Positions 27,341-35,364 of a stretch of 64,000 nt of DNA are shown in pieces. The translations under genes were made by a program, and so were the position numbers. Where the stretch lies: the NCBI RefSeq assembly GCF_038050375.1, contig NZ_CP150886.1, forward strand, positions 1,963,318 through 2,027,317, read 5' to 3'. Under the pieces are notes generated by a model, which worked only from the letters and a program-made list of their open reading frames with translations, made no database searches and was not told the DNA's origin. This stretch comes from Okeanomitos corallinicola TIOX110 (GTDB lineage: Bacteria > Cyanobacteriota > Cyanobacteriia > Cyanobacteriales > Nostocaceae). Positions within the stretch are counted from its first letter, which is position 1. Every line of letters starts with the position of its first letter.

Positions 27341-27413
27341 TAGTGTTCTCCTCTCTTTAAAGGATCGGCAGACGGGATCAGCCAGCGGTAGCGGGCTTGT
27401 CCCTCTTTTTTTT
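27341..27413 (+). ncRNA. Candidate small RNA, about 70 nt
   Basis: Between the promoter above and the terminator hairpin lie only about 33 bases, with no start codon followed by a useful frame. The 5' part contains TTCTCCTCTCTTT, a pyrimidine run complementary to Shine-Dalgarno sequences (AGAGGAGA), left unpaired ahead of the hairpin. This layout is typical of trans-acting regulatory RNAs and recalls cyanobacterial Yfr1, but it lacks the ACUCCUCACAC core of Yfr1. The RNA stops 73 bases before crtH, so a read-through leader of crtH is the alternative. Size and existence are inferred from sequence only. Confidence 0.5.
27374..27413 (+). terminator. Strong intrinsic terminator upstream of crtH
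   Basis: Arms GGGATCAGCC (27374-27383) and GGCTTGTCCC (27394-27403) pair with one mismatch and one G-U, around a 10-base loop. A run of eight T's follows at 27406-27413. No plus-strand gene precedes it. Confidence 0.8.
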
Positions 27414-27457
27414 CACCTACACTCTCAGAACCTAATTTTTCTGCCTACCTGTCTTAA

Positions 27458-27483
27458 AATTACGAATTACGAATTACGAATTA
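27458..27483. repeat. Heptamer array AATTACG before crtH
   Basis: Three full copies of AATTACG and a partial one end four bases before the crtH start codon, so the array replaces the usual ribosome-binding region. No purine-rich Shine-Dalgarno is seen there. Confidence 0.85.
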
Positions 27484-27486
27484 ATT

Positions 27487-28980
27487 ATGTTTGATGTTAT
27501 CGTTATCGGTGCTGGAATAGGTGGTTTAGTTACAGCCACCCAACTAGCTGCTAAAGGTGCTAAGGTCTTAGTCTTAGAACGTTACCTAATTCCCGGTGGT
27601 AGTGCAGGTTACTTTCAGCACCAAGGCTATACATTTGATGTTGGTGCATCAATGATTTTCGGCTTTGGGAAACAAGGAACTACCAACTTACTCACCCGTG
27701 CCTTAGATGCAGTAAATGTTAAACTAGAAACTATCCCTGATCCTGTGCAAATTCATTATCATTTACCCAACAAATTAGATATCAAAGTTGAGCAAAATTA
27801 TGAGAAATTTTTACAAAATCTGATAGCTTATTTTCCACAGGAAGAAAAAGGAATTCGTCGTTTTTATCATGAATGTCAAAAAATATTTAATTGCCTTAAC
27901 AGCATAGAATTATTATCTTTGGAAGAACCCAGTTATGTGATGCGGGTATTTTTTCAAAACCCTTTAGCTTGCTTGGGTTTAGCAAAGTATTTACCGCAAA
28001 ATGTCGGTGATATCGCAAAACGTCATATTAAAGATCCTTTACTTTTAAAATTTATTGATATTGAATGTTATTGTTGGTCAGTAGTCCCCGCAGCTATGAC
28101 ACCAATGATTAATGCGGGAATGGTATTTTCTGATCGGCATTATGGAGGTGTTAATTATCCTGTGGGTGGAGTAGGAAAAATCGCCCAAAAATTAGTAGCA
28201 GGTTTAGAAAACAAAGGTGGTAAAATTGAATATCAAGCCAGGGTAACAAAAATTATTACTCAACAGGGAAAGGCAGTAGGTGTACAGTTAGCAAACGGTA
28301 AAATTTATCATGCTAAAAAAATAGTTTCTAATGCCACTCGCTGGGATACCTTTGAAAAATTATTACCAACAGCACAGATGCCAGCTAATGAAAAAAATTG
28401 GCAACAAAAATATCAAAAATCACCGAGTTTTTTAAGTTTTCATCTGGGTGTGAAAGCGTCTGTTTTACCACCAGGAACAGAATGTCATCATATTTTTCTA
28501 GAAGACTGGGAGAAAATGGAATTAGTCTCAGGGACGCTGTTTGTTTCTATTCCCACTTTACTAGATCCTAGTTTAGCCCCTACAGGTTATCATATCATTC
28601 ATGCTTTTACACCTGCTTGGATTAGTAATTGGCAGGAGTTGACTGCTAATGAATATGCAGAGAAAAAAGAACAAACTGCTGGGGAAATTATTAATAGATT
28701 AGAGCGAATCTTTCCTGGCTTAGATGCAGGTTTAGATTATATGGAAATAGGCACACCCCTCACCCATCGGCGGTTTTTAGGTCGTGTGGATGGGACTTAT
28801 GGACCCATACCCAGGCGAAAATTGCGGGGGTTATTGGGGATGCCTTTTAACCGTACAGCCATCCCTAACCTTTATTGTGTGGGGGATAGTACGTTTCCCG
28901 GTCAGGGTTTAAATGCTGTGGCGTTTTCTGGGTTTGCTTGCGCTCATCGTATTGCTGTAGATTTGGGAATTAAATCTTGA
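27487..28980 (+). CDS. crtH: Carotene cis-trans isomerase CrtH
   Basis: CrtH converts poly-cis-lycopene (prolycopene) to all-trans lycopene in the plant-like carotenoid route, after CrtP and CrtQ. The FAD Rossmann motif VIGAGIGGLVTATQLAAKG opens the protein, followed by VLERYLIPGGSAGYFQ. The C-terminal FAD motif is NLYCVGDSTFPGQGLNAVAFSG. The DVGASMIFGFGKQGTTNLL stretch distinguishes the CRTISO clade from CrtI. The length of 497 fits. Only the heptamer array precedes its ATG, so translation initiation may depend on the leader. Confidence 0.92.
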   Translation: MFDVIVIGAGIGGLVTATQLAAKGAKVLVLERYLIPGGSAGYFQHQGYTFDVGASMIFGFGKQGTTNLLTRALDAVNVKLETIPDPVQIHYHLPNKLDIKVEQNYEKFLQNLIAYFPQEEKGIRRFYHECQKIFNCLNSIELLSLEEPSYVMRVFFQNPLACLGLAKYLPQNVGDIAKRHIKDPLLLKFIDIECYCWSVVPAAMTPMINAGMVFSDRHYGGVNYPVGGVGKIAQKLVAGLENKGGKIEYQARVTKIITQQGKAVGVQLANGKIYHAKKIVSNATRWDTFEKLLPTAQMPANEKNWQQKYQKSPSFLSFHLGVKASVLPPGTECHHIFLEDWEKMELVSGTLFVSIPTLLDPSLAPTGYHIIHAFTPAWISNWQELTANEYAEKKEQTAGEIINRLERIFPGLDAGLDYMEIGTPLTHRRFLGRVDGTYGPIPRRKLRGLLGMPFNRTAIPNLYCVGDSTFPGQGLNAVAFSGFACAHRIAVDLGIKS

Positions 28981-29087
28981 ATTTAGACGTTTATTCCTAA
29001 TATAGCAGCGGCTTTGTGTGTTTGTTTCCAGGAAGCATTCACAGTTTCTTGCACCATGATTAAGTAAATTTTAGTTGATGTTTTTAA

Positions 29088-29125
29088 AAACGAACCACTG
29101 AGGCACAGAGGACACGGAGAAAAGT
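29088..29125. repeat. Dispersed repeat AACGAACCACtGAGGCACAGAG
   Basis: This is one copy of a short element seen also, in either orientation, at 7415-7444, 31498-31524 and 52743-52775. It lies between crtH and purT. Confidence 0.8.
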
Positions 29126-29197
29126 TTTTTAAAAACAGCTTTCTAGGGTGCTTTATCTCAGAAAGTAAAAGCACCACAAATATTAAATTAAGTTAGT

Positions 29198-29222
29198 TTA
29201 ATTTAATTTAATTTAATTTAAT
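29198..29222. repeat. Pentamer array TTTAA overlapping the purT stop
   Basis: About five copies of TTTAA run into the end of purT and form its last codons (KLN-stop). A related pentamer array AAATA follows the epimerase gene at 59528-59551. Confidence 0.85.
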
Positions 29223-30382
29223 TTGATTTTACTTGCTGCTTTGCTTGCTTTTTCTCTTGCTGAATTTTCATCTTTTCCTTTTGCTAATGCTACTCCCATT
29301 CTCCGATAAGGATGTGCGGTTGGTTTACCAAATAATCTAATATCTACATCGGTTTCTGTTAATGCTTGTGCGACTCCTGTAAATGTGATAGCATCTGATT
29401 TTTTATCTGCTAAAATTACTGCACTTGCTGCATATCCTAATTGTTGAATATTAGGAATGGGTAAACCTAAAATTGCTCGCAGATGTAATTCAAATTCGTT
29501 TAAGTTTTGGGAAATTAATGTCACCATTCCCGTATCATGGGGACGGGGTGAAAGTTCAGAAAAGATAACTTCATCTTTGGTAATGAAAAATTCAACCCCG
29601 AAAATTCCCGCACCTCCTAAAGCATCAGTTACTTTTTTAGCTATTGCTTGAGATGCTAATATTTTATCATCAGAAATATTTGCAGGTTGCCAAGATTCTT
29701 GATAATCTCCTCTTTCTTGTCTGTGTCCAATCGGAGGACAAAATATAGTTTCTGCATTCCATTGTTTAATAGTTAATAAAGTAATTTCAATCTCAAAGTT
29801 GATAAATTCTTCAACTATTACTTTTTGACTATCACCCCTAGAATTATCAATTGCGTAATTCCAAGCTTTTTCTACTTCTGTTTTATCGTTAACGACTGAT
29901 TGACCTTTTCCTGATGATGACATCACGGGTTTAACAACATTAGGAAAACCGATTTTTTCAGAAACTGAAATCAATTCTTCTAAGCTGACTGCATAACCAT
30001 ATTTAGCAGTTCTTACCCCTAATTCTTGATGTGCTAATTCTCTAATTCTGTCACGATTCATCGTGTAATTAGTTGCTGCTGCTGTGGGAATAACTGTAAT
30101 TCCTCTTTCTTCAAATTCTTGTAATTTTTCGGTTCTAATTGCTTCAATTTCGGGGATAATAAAATCCGGTTGATGTTTACTAACTACTGCTTCTAAATCA
30201 TTTGCACTGAGCATAGAAATAACTTCAGAACAATCAGCAACCTGCATTGCGGGAGCGTTTGCATATCGGTCAACGGCAATGATATAATTACCTAAGCGTT
30301 GTGCAGCAATCACAAATTCTTTACCTAGTTCTCCTGAACCAAGTAACATTAATTTTTGGGGTAGTTTGAGTGATTTTTTCAT
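29213..30382 (-). CDS. purT: Formate-dependent GAR transformylase PurT
   Basis: PurT uses formate and ATP to formylate glycinamide ribonucleotide in purine synthesis, an alternative to folate-dependent PurN. The N-terminal preATP-grasp motif is LLGSGELGKEFVIAAQRLG, the ATP-grasp loop is PVMSSSGKGQSVV, and the metal and ATP site includes GVEFFITKDEVIFSELSPRPHDTG. The length of 389 is normal. Its end runs into a TTTAA pentamer array. It is divergent from the TauE gene. Confidence 0.94.
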   Translation of the reverse strand: MKKSLKLPQKLMLLGSGELGKEFVIAAQRLGNYIIAVDRYANAPAMQVADCSEVISMLSANDLEAVVSKHQPDFIIPEIEAIRTEKLQEFEERGITVIPTAAATNYTMNRDRIRELAHQELGVRTAKYGYAVSLEELISVSEKIGFPNVVKPVMSSSGKGQSVVNDKTEVEKAWNYAIDNSRGDSQKVIVEEFINFEIEITLLTIKQWNAETIFCPPIGHRQERGDYQESWQPANISDDKILASQAIAKKVTDALGGAGIFGVEFFITKDEVIFSELSPRPHDTGMVTLISQNLNEFELHLRAILGLPIPNIQQLGYAASAVILADKKSDAITFTGVAQALTETDVDIRLFGKPTAHPYRRMGVALAKGKDENSAREKASKAASKIKLN

Positions 30383-30584
30383 GGGTTGATGAGATTAATT
30401 TCCATATCATGTTATTGTAGAATAATAGGGGGTATTTGTTAATTTTTTGAATTTCTGATTTATTAAATTTAATTGCCAATGTTTATGAAATTCAATATTT
30501 TACAGTTTTGTTTATAGCAATTGCTTTAGCTGTATGATCTAAAATTTGATAGTTGACAGATGAAAATAACTAATAACTAAAAAA

Positions 30585-31409
30585 ATGACACCTACTGAAT
30601 TATTAATATTAGCATTTGCAGGAGTTATAGCCGGAATTTTAGCGGGTTTTTTAGGAATTGGCGGAGGTACAGTTTTAGTACCTTTATTAATCTCATTAGG
30701 TTTTGAATCAATTCAAGCAGTTGCTACCAGTAGTTTATCAATTGTGATTACTGCATCTGCTGGAAGTATTCAAAATTGGCGCATGGGATATCTAGATATA
30801 AAAAACGTTTTAGGTATGGCATTACCAGCCTTAATAACTGCCCAAATAGGTGTTTTTTTAGCTAATCTATTTCCCGAATATCTATTATTATTTACCTTTG
30901 GGCTATTATTAATTTCCAACGTTTATTTAGTTGAATTGCGTAAAAAAATCATCGCTAGAAAAAAAACTGAAGAAGAAGCAATTAGTAATCAGGAAAAACT
31001 AGATAATAAAAATCCAGATAATATTCATAAAAGCCGAGAAATTCGGAATAGAATTATCACAGGTGGTACTGGAGGTTTATTAGCAGGTTTATTTGGAGTA
31101 GGTGGTGGTGTAATTATGGTTCCTCTACAAATTATCCTATTAAATGAAAATATTAAAAGAGCAATTCAAACCAGTTTAGGAGTCATAGTTATCACTGCTA
31201 TTTCCGCAACCGCTGGCCACGCTTATCGAGGTAATGTTTTATGGGAAACAGGCTTAATTTTAGGACTTGGTGGTTTATTAGGAGTACAATTCAGTACCCG
31301 GTTTTTACCAAAATTACCAGATAAAATAGTCAGTTTAGCTTTTAGAAGTTTATTAGCTATTCTATCTATTTATATTTTCTGGAAAGCATGGCAAACTTAC
31401 CAACTTTGA
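30585..31409 (+). CDS. TauE/SafE family sulfite or anion exporter
   Basis: The 274-residue protein has about eight hydrophobic segments in two homologous halves. Each half carries the family glycine motif: GILAGFLGIGGGTVLVPLL near 17-35 and GLLAGLFGVGGGVIMVPLQ near 163-181. A charged, lysine-rich cytoplasmic loop (about 120-150) joins the halves. Family members move sulfite, sulfoacetate or other anions across the inner membrane; substrate here is unknown, and no sulfur-metabolism gene is adjacent. Confidence 0.88.
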   Translation: MTPTELLILAFAGVIAGILAGFLGIGGGTVLVPLLISLGFESIQAVATSSLSIVITASAGSIQNWRMGYLDIKNVLGMALPALITAQIGVFLANLFPEYLLLFTFGLLLISNVYLVELRKKIIARKKTEEEAISNQEKLDNKNPDNIHKSREIRNRIITGGTGGLLAGLFGVGGGVIMVPLQIILLNENIKRAIQTSLGVIVITAISATAGHAYRGNVLWETGLILGLGGLLGVQFSTRFLPKLPDKIVSLAFRSLLAILSIYIFWKAWQTYQL

Positions 31410-31497
31410 CTTTTTAAAATAAGGAAAGCGTATTAACGATAGCGTAACGTATCAAATAACTATCTTAGTAATAACATAACGCAAAAAATCTTTATTT

Positions 31498-31524
31498 TCT
31501 CTGTGTCTCTGTGGTTCGTTTTAA
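31498..31524. repeat. Dispersed repeat, copy in plus orientation
   Basis: TCTCTGTGTCTCTGTGGTTCGTTTT matches, in reverse, the elements at 29088 and 52743 and the insert in the pseudouridine synthase gene. Confidence 0.8.
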
Positions 31525-31546
31525 AAAATAAAATTGGCATTAAATA

Positions 31547-31823
31547 CTACTCATCAAAACCAACATCTTCATAAACATGATTAACATTTCCCTCAAACCC
31601 AATACTGTGACAGTGAAATGATGTACTTTCACCTGTATAAGATTGTAAAACCCACAACCTTTCACTATTACGACGGAAACATTCAATGCTATAGTAACAT
31701 GAGATATAAAGCTTCATCTATTGCATAAACGTATCAATTGATATACTCATGTTTAATAGCACTTTTTTCTTCCATTTCTAAGTATTCTGCCGATGTTAAA
31801 TAGATTTCTGGGGAAGCAACCAT
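31547..31823 (-). pseudogene. Uma2-family endonuclease-fold gene, decayed
   Basis: The start is intact: MVASPEIYLTSAEYLEMEEK and on to KHEYIN, then TGA, after which YVYAI continues the family pattern NGxVYA in the same frame. About 100 residues of the middle are missing, and the C-terminal part reappears in another frame as IECFRRNSERLWVLQSYTGE, ending VNHVYEDVGFDE and TAG at 31547. This gene has therefore suffered a stop, a frameshift and an internal deletion. Uma2 (DUF820) genes are very numerous in cyanobacteria and decay often. It fills most of the 569-base gap before clpR. Confidence 0.75.
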
Positions 31824-31978
31824 ATTGAAAACCTCCAAAATTTGGGGATGAGTGAAAATTTTTACCTATTGCTACTACACTAATTATTAAATATGAAGAA
31901 TCCACACCCTTTCATTATTTGGCGATCGCGCTAGGATGTAATACAGTTAACGGCATAGTTTCAGGCGATTCAGTTTCT

Positions 31979-32641
31979 ATGGAACATTTCCCCATCAAGG
32001 CTGTACAAGCTGCCTATTACGGCGAAAACTCCTACCGCACACCACCCCCAGATTTACCTTCTCTGTTATTAAAAGAGAGAATAGTTTATCTGGGGATGCC
32101 ATTAGTTCCTGCGGTTACAGAGTTAATCATCGCTGAATTACTATTTTTACAATCTGACGACCCAGAAAAACCCATTAAAATCTACATCAACTCAACTGGT
32201 ACTTCTGGTTACAGTGGCGAACCTATTGGTTTTGAAACCGAAGCCTTCGCTATCTACGACACCATGAAATACATCAAGCCCCCCATCCACACCATTTGTA
32301 TTGGTTCAGCAATGGGAATGGCGGCCATGTTGTTGAGTGCTGGGACAAAAGGTTGTCGCGCCAGTTTACCCAACTCTTCCATTATCTTGCATCAGCCAAA
32401 GAGTTACGCTCAAGGCCAAGCAACAGACATACAAATTCGTGCCAGAGAAGTTTTGGCAAACAAAGCATCACTGGTGGATATTCTCTCTAGCACCACAGGA
32501 CAAGCACCAGAGAAAATCATCAAAGACATGGATCGTTTGTTGTACATGACACCTTACCAAGCTAAGGAATACGGTTTAATAGACCGCGTGTTTGAGAAAG
32601 AAGAACTCGCCAACCCCCCAATGCCTACAAGTGTGCTTTAA
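31979..32641 (+). CDS. clpR: ClpR, catalytically inactive ClpP-like subunit
   Basis: ClpR is the inactive ring subunit that pairs with ClpP3 in the cyanobacterial ClpCP3/R protease. Where ClpP has the nucleophilic serine in GLAASMGS, this protein has GSAMGMAA, so the serine position is glycine. The histidine (ILHQP) and aspartate (KDMDR) positions are kept. The loop insertion GTSGYSGEPIGFETEAFAIYD is also a ClpR mark. I chose the ATG at 31979 (MEHFPIKAVQAAYYG), where known ClpR proteins begin; an upstream TTG at 31919 would add 20 unrelated residues. clpP follows after 104 bases. Confidence 0.93.
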   Translation: MEHFPIKAVQAAYYGENSYRTPPPDLPSLLLKERIVYLGMPLVPAVTELIIAELLFLQSDDPEKPIKIYINSTGTSGYSGEPIGFETEAFAIYDTMKYIKPPIHTICIGSAMGMAAMLLSAGTKGCRASLPNSSIILHQPKSYAQGQATDIQIRAREVLANKASLVDILSSTTGQAPEKIIKDMDRLLYMTPYQAKEYGLIDRVFEKEELANPPMPTSVL

Positions 32642-32745
32642 GAAGGTGATTGGTGACTGGTGACTGGGTTATTAATCTAGCCTTGTCTACCTACACCCTA
32701 CACCCCACCTCCCCACCTAAATAAATTAAAACTGGAGTAACTAAA

Positions 32746-33339
32746 ATGCCTATAGGCGTACCAAAAGTTCCATACCGGATGCCCGGTGGACAATATACAG
32801 ATTGGATTAGTATTTATGACCGTCTTTACCGGGAGAGAATTATTTTCTTGGGAAGAGATGTAGATGATGAAATTGCCAACCAAATTATCGCCGTCATGCT
32901 TTATTTGGATTCCGATGATCCAGGTAAAGATATCTATTTATACATCAATTCTCCTGGTGGGATGGTGACATCTGGCTTGGCAATTTATGACACCATGCAA
33001 CACATCAAATCTGATGTTGTTACCATTTGCGTTGGTTTAGCTGCTTCCATGGGATCTTTCCTATTAGCGGCAGGAACAAAAGGTAAACGCCTAGCTTTAC
33101 CCCACTCCCGGATTATGATTCACCAACCTTCCGGTGGAACTCGCGGCCAAGCTTCTGATATTGAAATTGAAGCTAGGGAAATTTTGCGAATTCGCAGCCA
33201 ATTAAATCAGATTTATGCTGATAACACCAGTCAACCCTTGTCTAAGATTGAGAAAGATATGGATCGTGACTTCTTTATGTCTGCTCAAGAAGCCAAAGAA
33301 TATGGTTTAATTGACCGTGTGATTGAAGAACGCATCTAA
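32746..33339 (+). CDS. clpP: ClpP protease subunit, ClpP3-type by gene order
   Basis: This is an active serine peptidase subunit of the Clp protease. The triad is present: Ser in [12 protein letters not shown], His in IMIHQPSGG, and Asp in [10 protein letters not shown]. The length of 197 is usual. Its place directly after clpR matches the clpR-clpP3 pair of other cyanobacteria, where the two form a mixed ring driven by ClpC. A TGGAGTAA ribosome site lies just upstream of the ATG. Confidence 0.94.
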   Translation: MPIGVPKVPYRMPGGQYTDWISIYDRLYRERIIFLGRDVDDEIANQIIAVMLYLDSDDPGKDIYLYINSPGGMVTSGLAIYDTMQHIKSDVVTICVGLAASMGSFLLAAGTKGKRLALPHSRIMIHQPSGGTRGQASDIEIEAREILRIRSQLNQIYADNTSQPLSKIEKDMDRDFFMSAQEAKEYGLIDRVIEERI

Positions 33340-33353
33340 AAAAAGAAAAATAG

Positions 33354-33422
33354 ATTCAAAATTCAAGGTTAAAAATTCAAAAGTTAGAATTATTCACTTT
33401 TAATTTTTAATTTTGAATTTTG
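33354..33422. repeat. AT-rich imperfect inverted repeat between clpP and dnaJ-like gene
   Basis: The left arm ATTCAAAATTCAAGGTTAAA... (33354-33383) is largely complementary to the right arm CTTTTAATTTTTAATTTTGA... (33397-33422). It could form a long weak hairpin that partly ends transcription or protects the clpP message. Confidence 0.5.
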
Positions 33423-33440
33423 GATTGGAGTAAAGCAAAC

Positions 33441-34055
33441 ATGGACATTGGAGACTGCTACCGTTTATTGGGTTTAAGGAAAGGAGCTTCTTTTACTGAG
33501 GTGAAATCGTCATACCGCCGACTGGTACAGCAATATCATCCAGATATTAACCCAGATGAAAAATCTAAAGAAAAATTTATTGCCTTAACAGAGGCTTATA
33601 AACTCCTGCAAACGGTAGCACCTCTAGAGGAAGTAACCGCAAAATCACGTCATAGTTCTGTGAGTTCATCAACTTCTGTCAGTAATACAACGGAAGTAAT
33701 AACCCAGGAATCATCAACAACAACCACTGTCATGCCTGATCCTCCGACTGTAGAGGATATAGAAAAACGGTTAAAGTGGAAGACCTATGAACAGTTACAA
33801 AGGTTTCTCCAAGCTAAGAGATTTCCCCAGGCGATCGCACTTGTAGAGGCTTTAGCTGCTAGATTACCAGAAGATGCAGAAGTACGGCAATGGCAAGCTA
33901 TATCTTATCAAATTTGGGGTAGGGCTTTAATTAATGACAAACAACTACCCAAAGCGAGAATTTATTTAAAAAAGGCTTTGAAAACAGATCCTCATAATAA
34001 AGCTTTGTTACACGAAATACAACAAGACTTTCAGCGCTTGGGGATTAAATTTTAA
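33441..34055 (+). CDS. J-domain protein with C-terminal TPR-like region
   Basis: Residues 1-65 are a J domain, MDIGDCYRLLGLRKGASF, with the HPD motif in QYHPDINPDEKS that stimulates DnaK ATPase. A Ser/Thr-rich linker (about 70-110) follows, then a helical region with TPR character (PQAIALVEALAARLPEDAEV; LPKARIYLKKALKTDPHNKAL). The open frame extends upstream to a TTG at 33420, but the ATG at 33441 with GGAG upstream is better. It probably recruits DnaK to particular clients; which ones is unknown. It sits 101 bases after clpP. Confidence 0.9.
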   Translation: MDIGDCYRLLGLRKGASFTEVKSSYRRLVQQYHPDINPDEKSKEKFIALTEAYKLLQTVAPLEEVTAKSRHSSVSSSTSVSNTTEVITQESSTTTTVMPDPPTVEDIEKRLKWKTYEQLQRFLQAKRFPQAIALVEALAARLPEDAEVRQWQAISYQIWGRALINDKQLPKARIYLKKALKTDPHNKALLHEIQQDFQRLGIKF

Positions 34056-34225
34056 GATATATTTATCTATTTACACAAAAATTAACAAGAATTAAGTAAT
34101 TTTACACAAAACCTTCACCGAGTATTTATTTAAGTATTATTACTATAGCTATCGTGTAAATTAACAGGATAATCTAATGTCATGTTGTGTTGAATCACAA
34201 CTTTGATTCGTCAGGTGGGTATGTA

Positions 34226-34705
34226 ATGTTTTACCGTCTCATCTTAAATTCAACTTTGGCCTTAGCTAGTGTGTTCACTGTGCAACATACAGCCCTGGCT
34301 CAAAGTGTAGACGTTCCTTTTAATGGCACTGTCCCTGTTCAGGCTACCTTTACAGAGACTACCCCAGCTTACATAGAACCAACTGTTTCTGGTAATTCTG
34401 ATGGTATGCCTACCACCTTAGAACCACTAACTCCAGCTACAGTTAACGTGCAAACCAGCACAAACGCCACCATTACAGTATCCACCCCTGTTTTGTTATC
34501 TGGTGCGAGTGAAGACCCTCCAGGAACTATAAAAATAGGTTATGTCAGTTTTGGTGGAAATACTTACAGTAGTGATGTTGGTGGTGGAAGTGCGCCTTTA
34601 CCTGCGGGAACAAATGATTTACAGGTGAGTATGTTGGTAGAACGCCCTACTGCATTTCCAGCCGGGACATATACATATACTGTCACCCTGACTGTTACGC
34701 CATAG
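34226..34705 (+). CDS. Secreted fibre subunit candidate 1 of chaperone-usher-like cluster
   Basis: A Sec signal peptide (MFYRLILNSTLALASVF..., cut after ALAQS near residue 26) leads a 130-residue all-beta, Thr/Pro-rich domain with no cysteine. It starts QSVDVPFNGTVPV and ends GTYTYTVTLTVTP, an alternating pattern like the last strand of pilus subunits of the spore-coat-U/archaic pilin type. The start ATG at 34226 follows GGTGGG. The next gene encodes a protein with the same opening (QSIDVPFTGSV) and ending (VYNFVTTVSITP), so the two are paralogues. Pilin function is inferred from these shared ends and from the chaperone and usher-like genes downstream. Confidence 0.65.
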   Translation: MFYRLILNSTLALASVFTVQHTALAQSVDVPFNGTVPVQATFTETTPAYIEPTVSGNSDGMPTTLEPLTPATVNVQTSTNATITVSTPVLLSGASEDPPGTIKIGYVSFGGNTYSSDVGGGSAPLPAGTNDLQVSMLVERPTAFPAGTYTYTVTLTVTP

Positions 34706-34773
34706 TATCGAGTTTAGATTTTGTTCCTATTTAATGACTCGGTGTAAATCTACTTTTTGCAAAAGGATTAATT

Positions 34774-35271
34774 ATGATTCGTCGTTCTTTATTAACTGCT
34801 GCTTTAATTTTAGGTGGTAGTGTAATTGCTGCTCCTAAAGTCAACGCTCAAAGTATTGATGTACCTTTTACCGGTAGTGTGGGTGGTGTTTGTAATGTTG
34901 GCCAGGTTACTCCTGGTATGTTAGGTACTTATAGTCCTGGTGGTCCAGGTACAAATCCCACAATGTTGGATACATATGCTCCGGGAGGATCACAGGGTAA
35001 GGTTGCTGTTAGTTGTAACCAAGATGCTGTGGTTAGCGTCTCTAAACCACGGCAAACTGGAGGATCTGATTTTATAGCTATCAATTCTTATAGTAACCTC
35101 AACTCACCATTTGGTTCATCTTGGGCAGATGGTATGGGAGCTTTTGGTACACACATAATTCCTCCTGGTCTAGGTATGGAATTAACAATAGATATGATGG
35201 TAGATAAAGGTGTTGCTTTAGTACCTGATGTTTACAACTTTGTCACAACAGTGAGTATTACACCTTTGTAA
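34774..35271 (+). CDS. Secreted fibre subunit candidate 2 of chaperone-usher-like cluster
   Basis: This 165-residue protein has a signal peptide (MIRRSLLTAALILGGSVIAA, cleavage near KVNAQS) and a beta-rich mature part. Two cysteines (GGVCNVG and VSCNQDA) are placed like the disulfide of spore coat protein U domains. Gly/Pro-rich repeats around GTYSPGGPGTNPTMLDTYAP are unusual and may form a flexible loop. AAAAGGA precedes the ATG. It is 68 bases after subunit 1 and 93 bases before the chaperone gene; a 13-base-pair hairpin lies in that second gap. Confidence 0.65.
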   Translation: MIRRSLLTAALILGGSVIAAPKVNAQSIDVPFTGSVGGVCNVGQVTPGMLGTYSPGGPGTNPTMLDTYAPGGSQGKVAVSCNQDAVVSVSKPRQTGGSDFIAINSYSNLNSPFGSSWADGMGAFGTHIIPPGLGMELTIDMMVDKGVALVPDVYNFVTTVSITPL

Positions 35272-35282
35272 ATCACTAGAGT

Positions 35283-35347
35283 AGATCCCCTACTTCTGAT
35301 ATCAATCATCAATTAATTTGGAAGTTGAAAAAAGAAGTTGGGGATCT
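35283..35347 (+). terminator. Hairpin between subunit and chaperone genes (possible partial terminator)
   Basis: Arms AGATCCCCTACTTC (35283-35296) and GAAGTTGGGGATCT (35334-35347) pair at 13 of 14 positions around a 37-base AT-rich loop, and GATTTTT follows. It sits just after the second subunit gene. The long loop makes it less typical, but it could lower expression of chaperone and usher-like genes or stabilise the subunit mRNA. Confidence 0.55.
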
Positions 35348-35364
35348 GATTTTTAAAAATAAAT

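Noticed and set aside
27341-27413. Identity as Yfr1
   Set aside because: The ultraconserved ACUCCUCACAC core is missing, so the known name was not applied.
28983-29177. 64-codon minus-strand frame between crtH and purT
   Set aside because: Its front is translated from a dispersed intergenic repeat and no family likeness was seen; the tail MVQETVNASWKQ is too short to judge.
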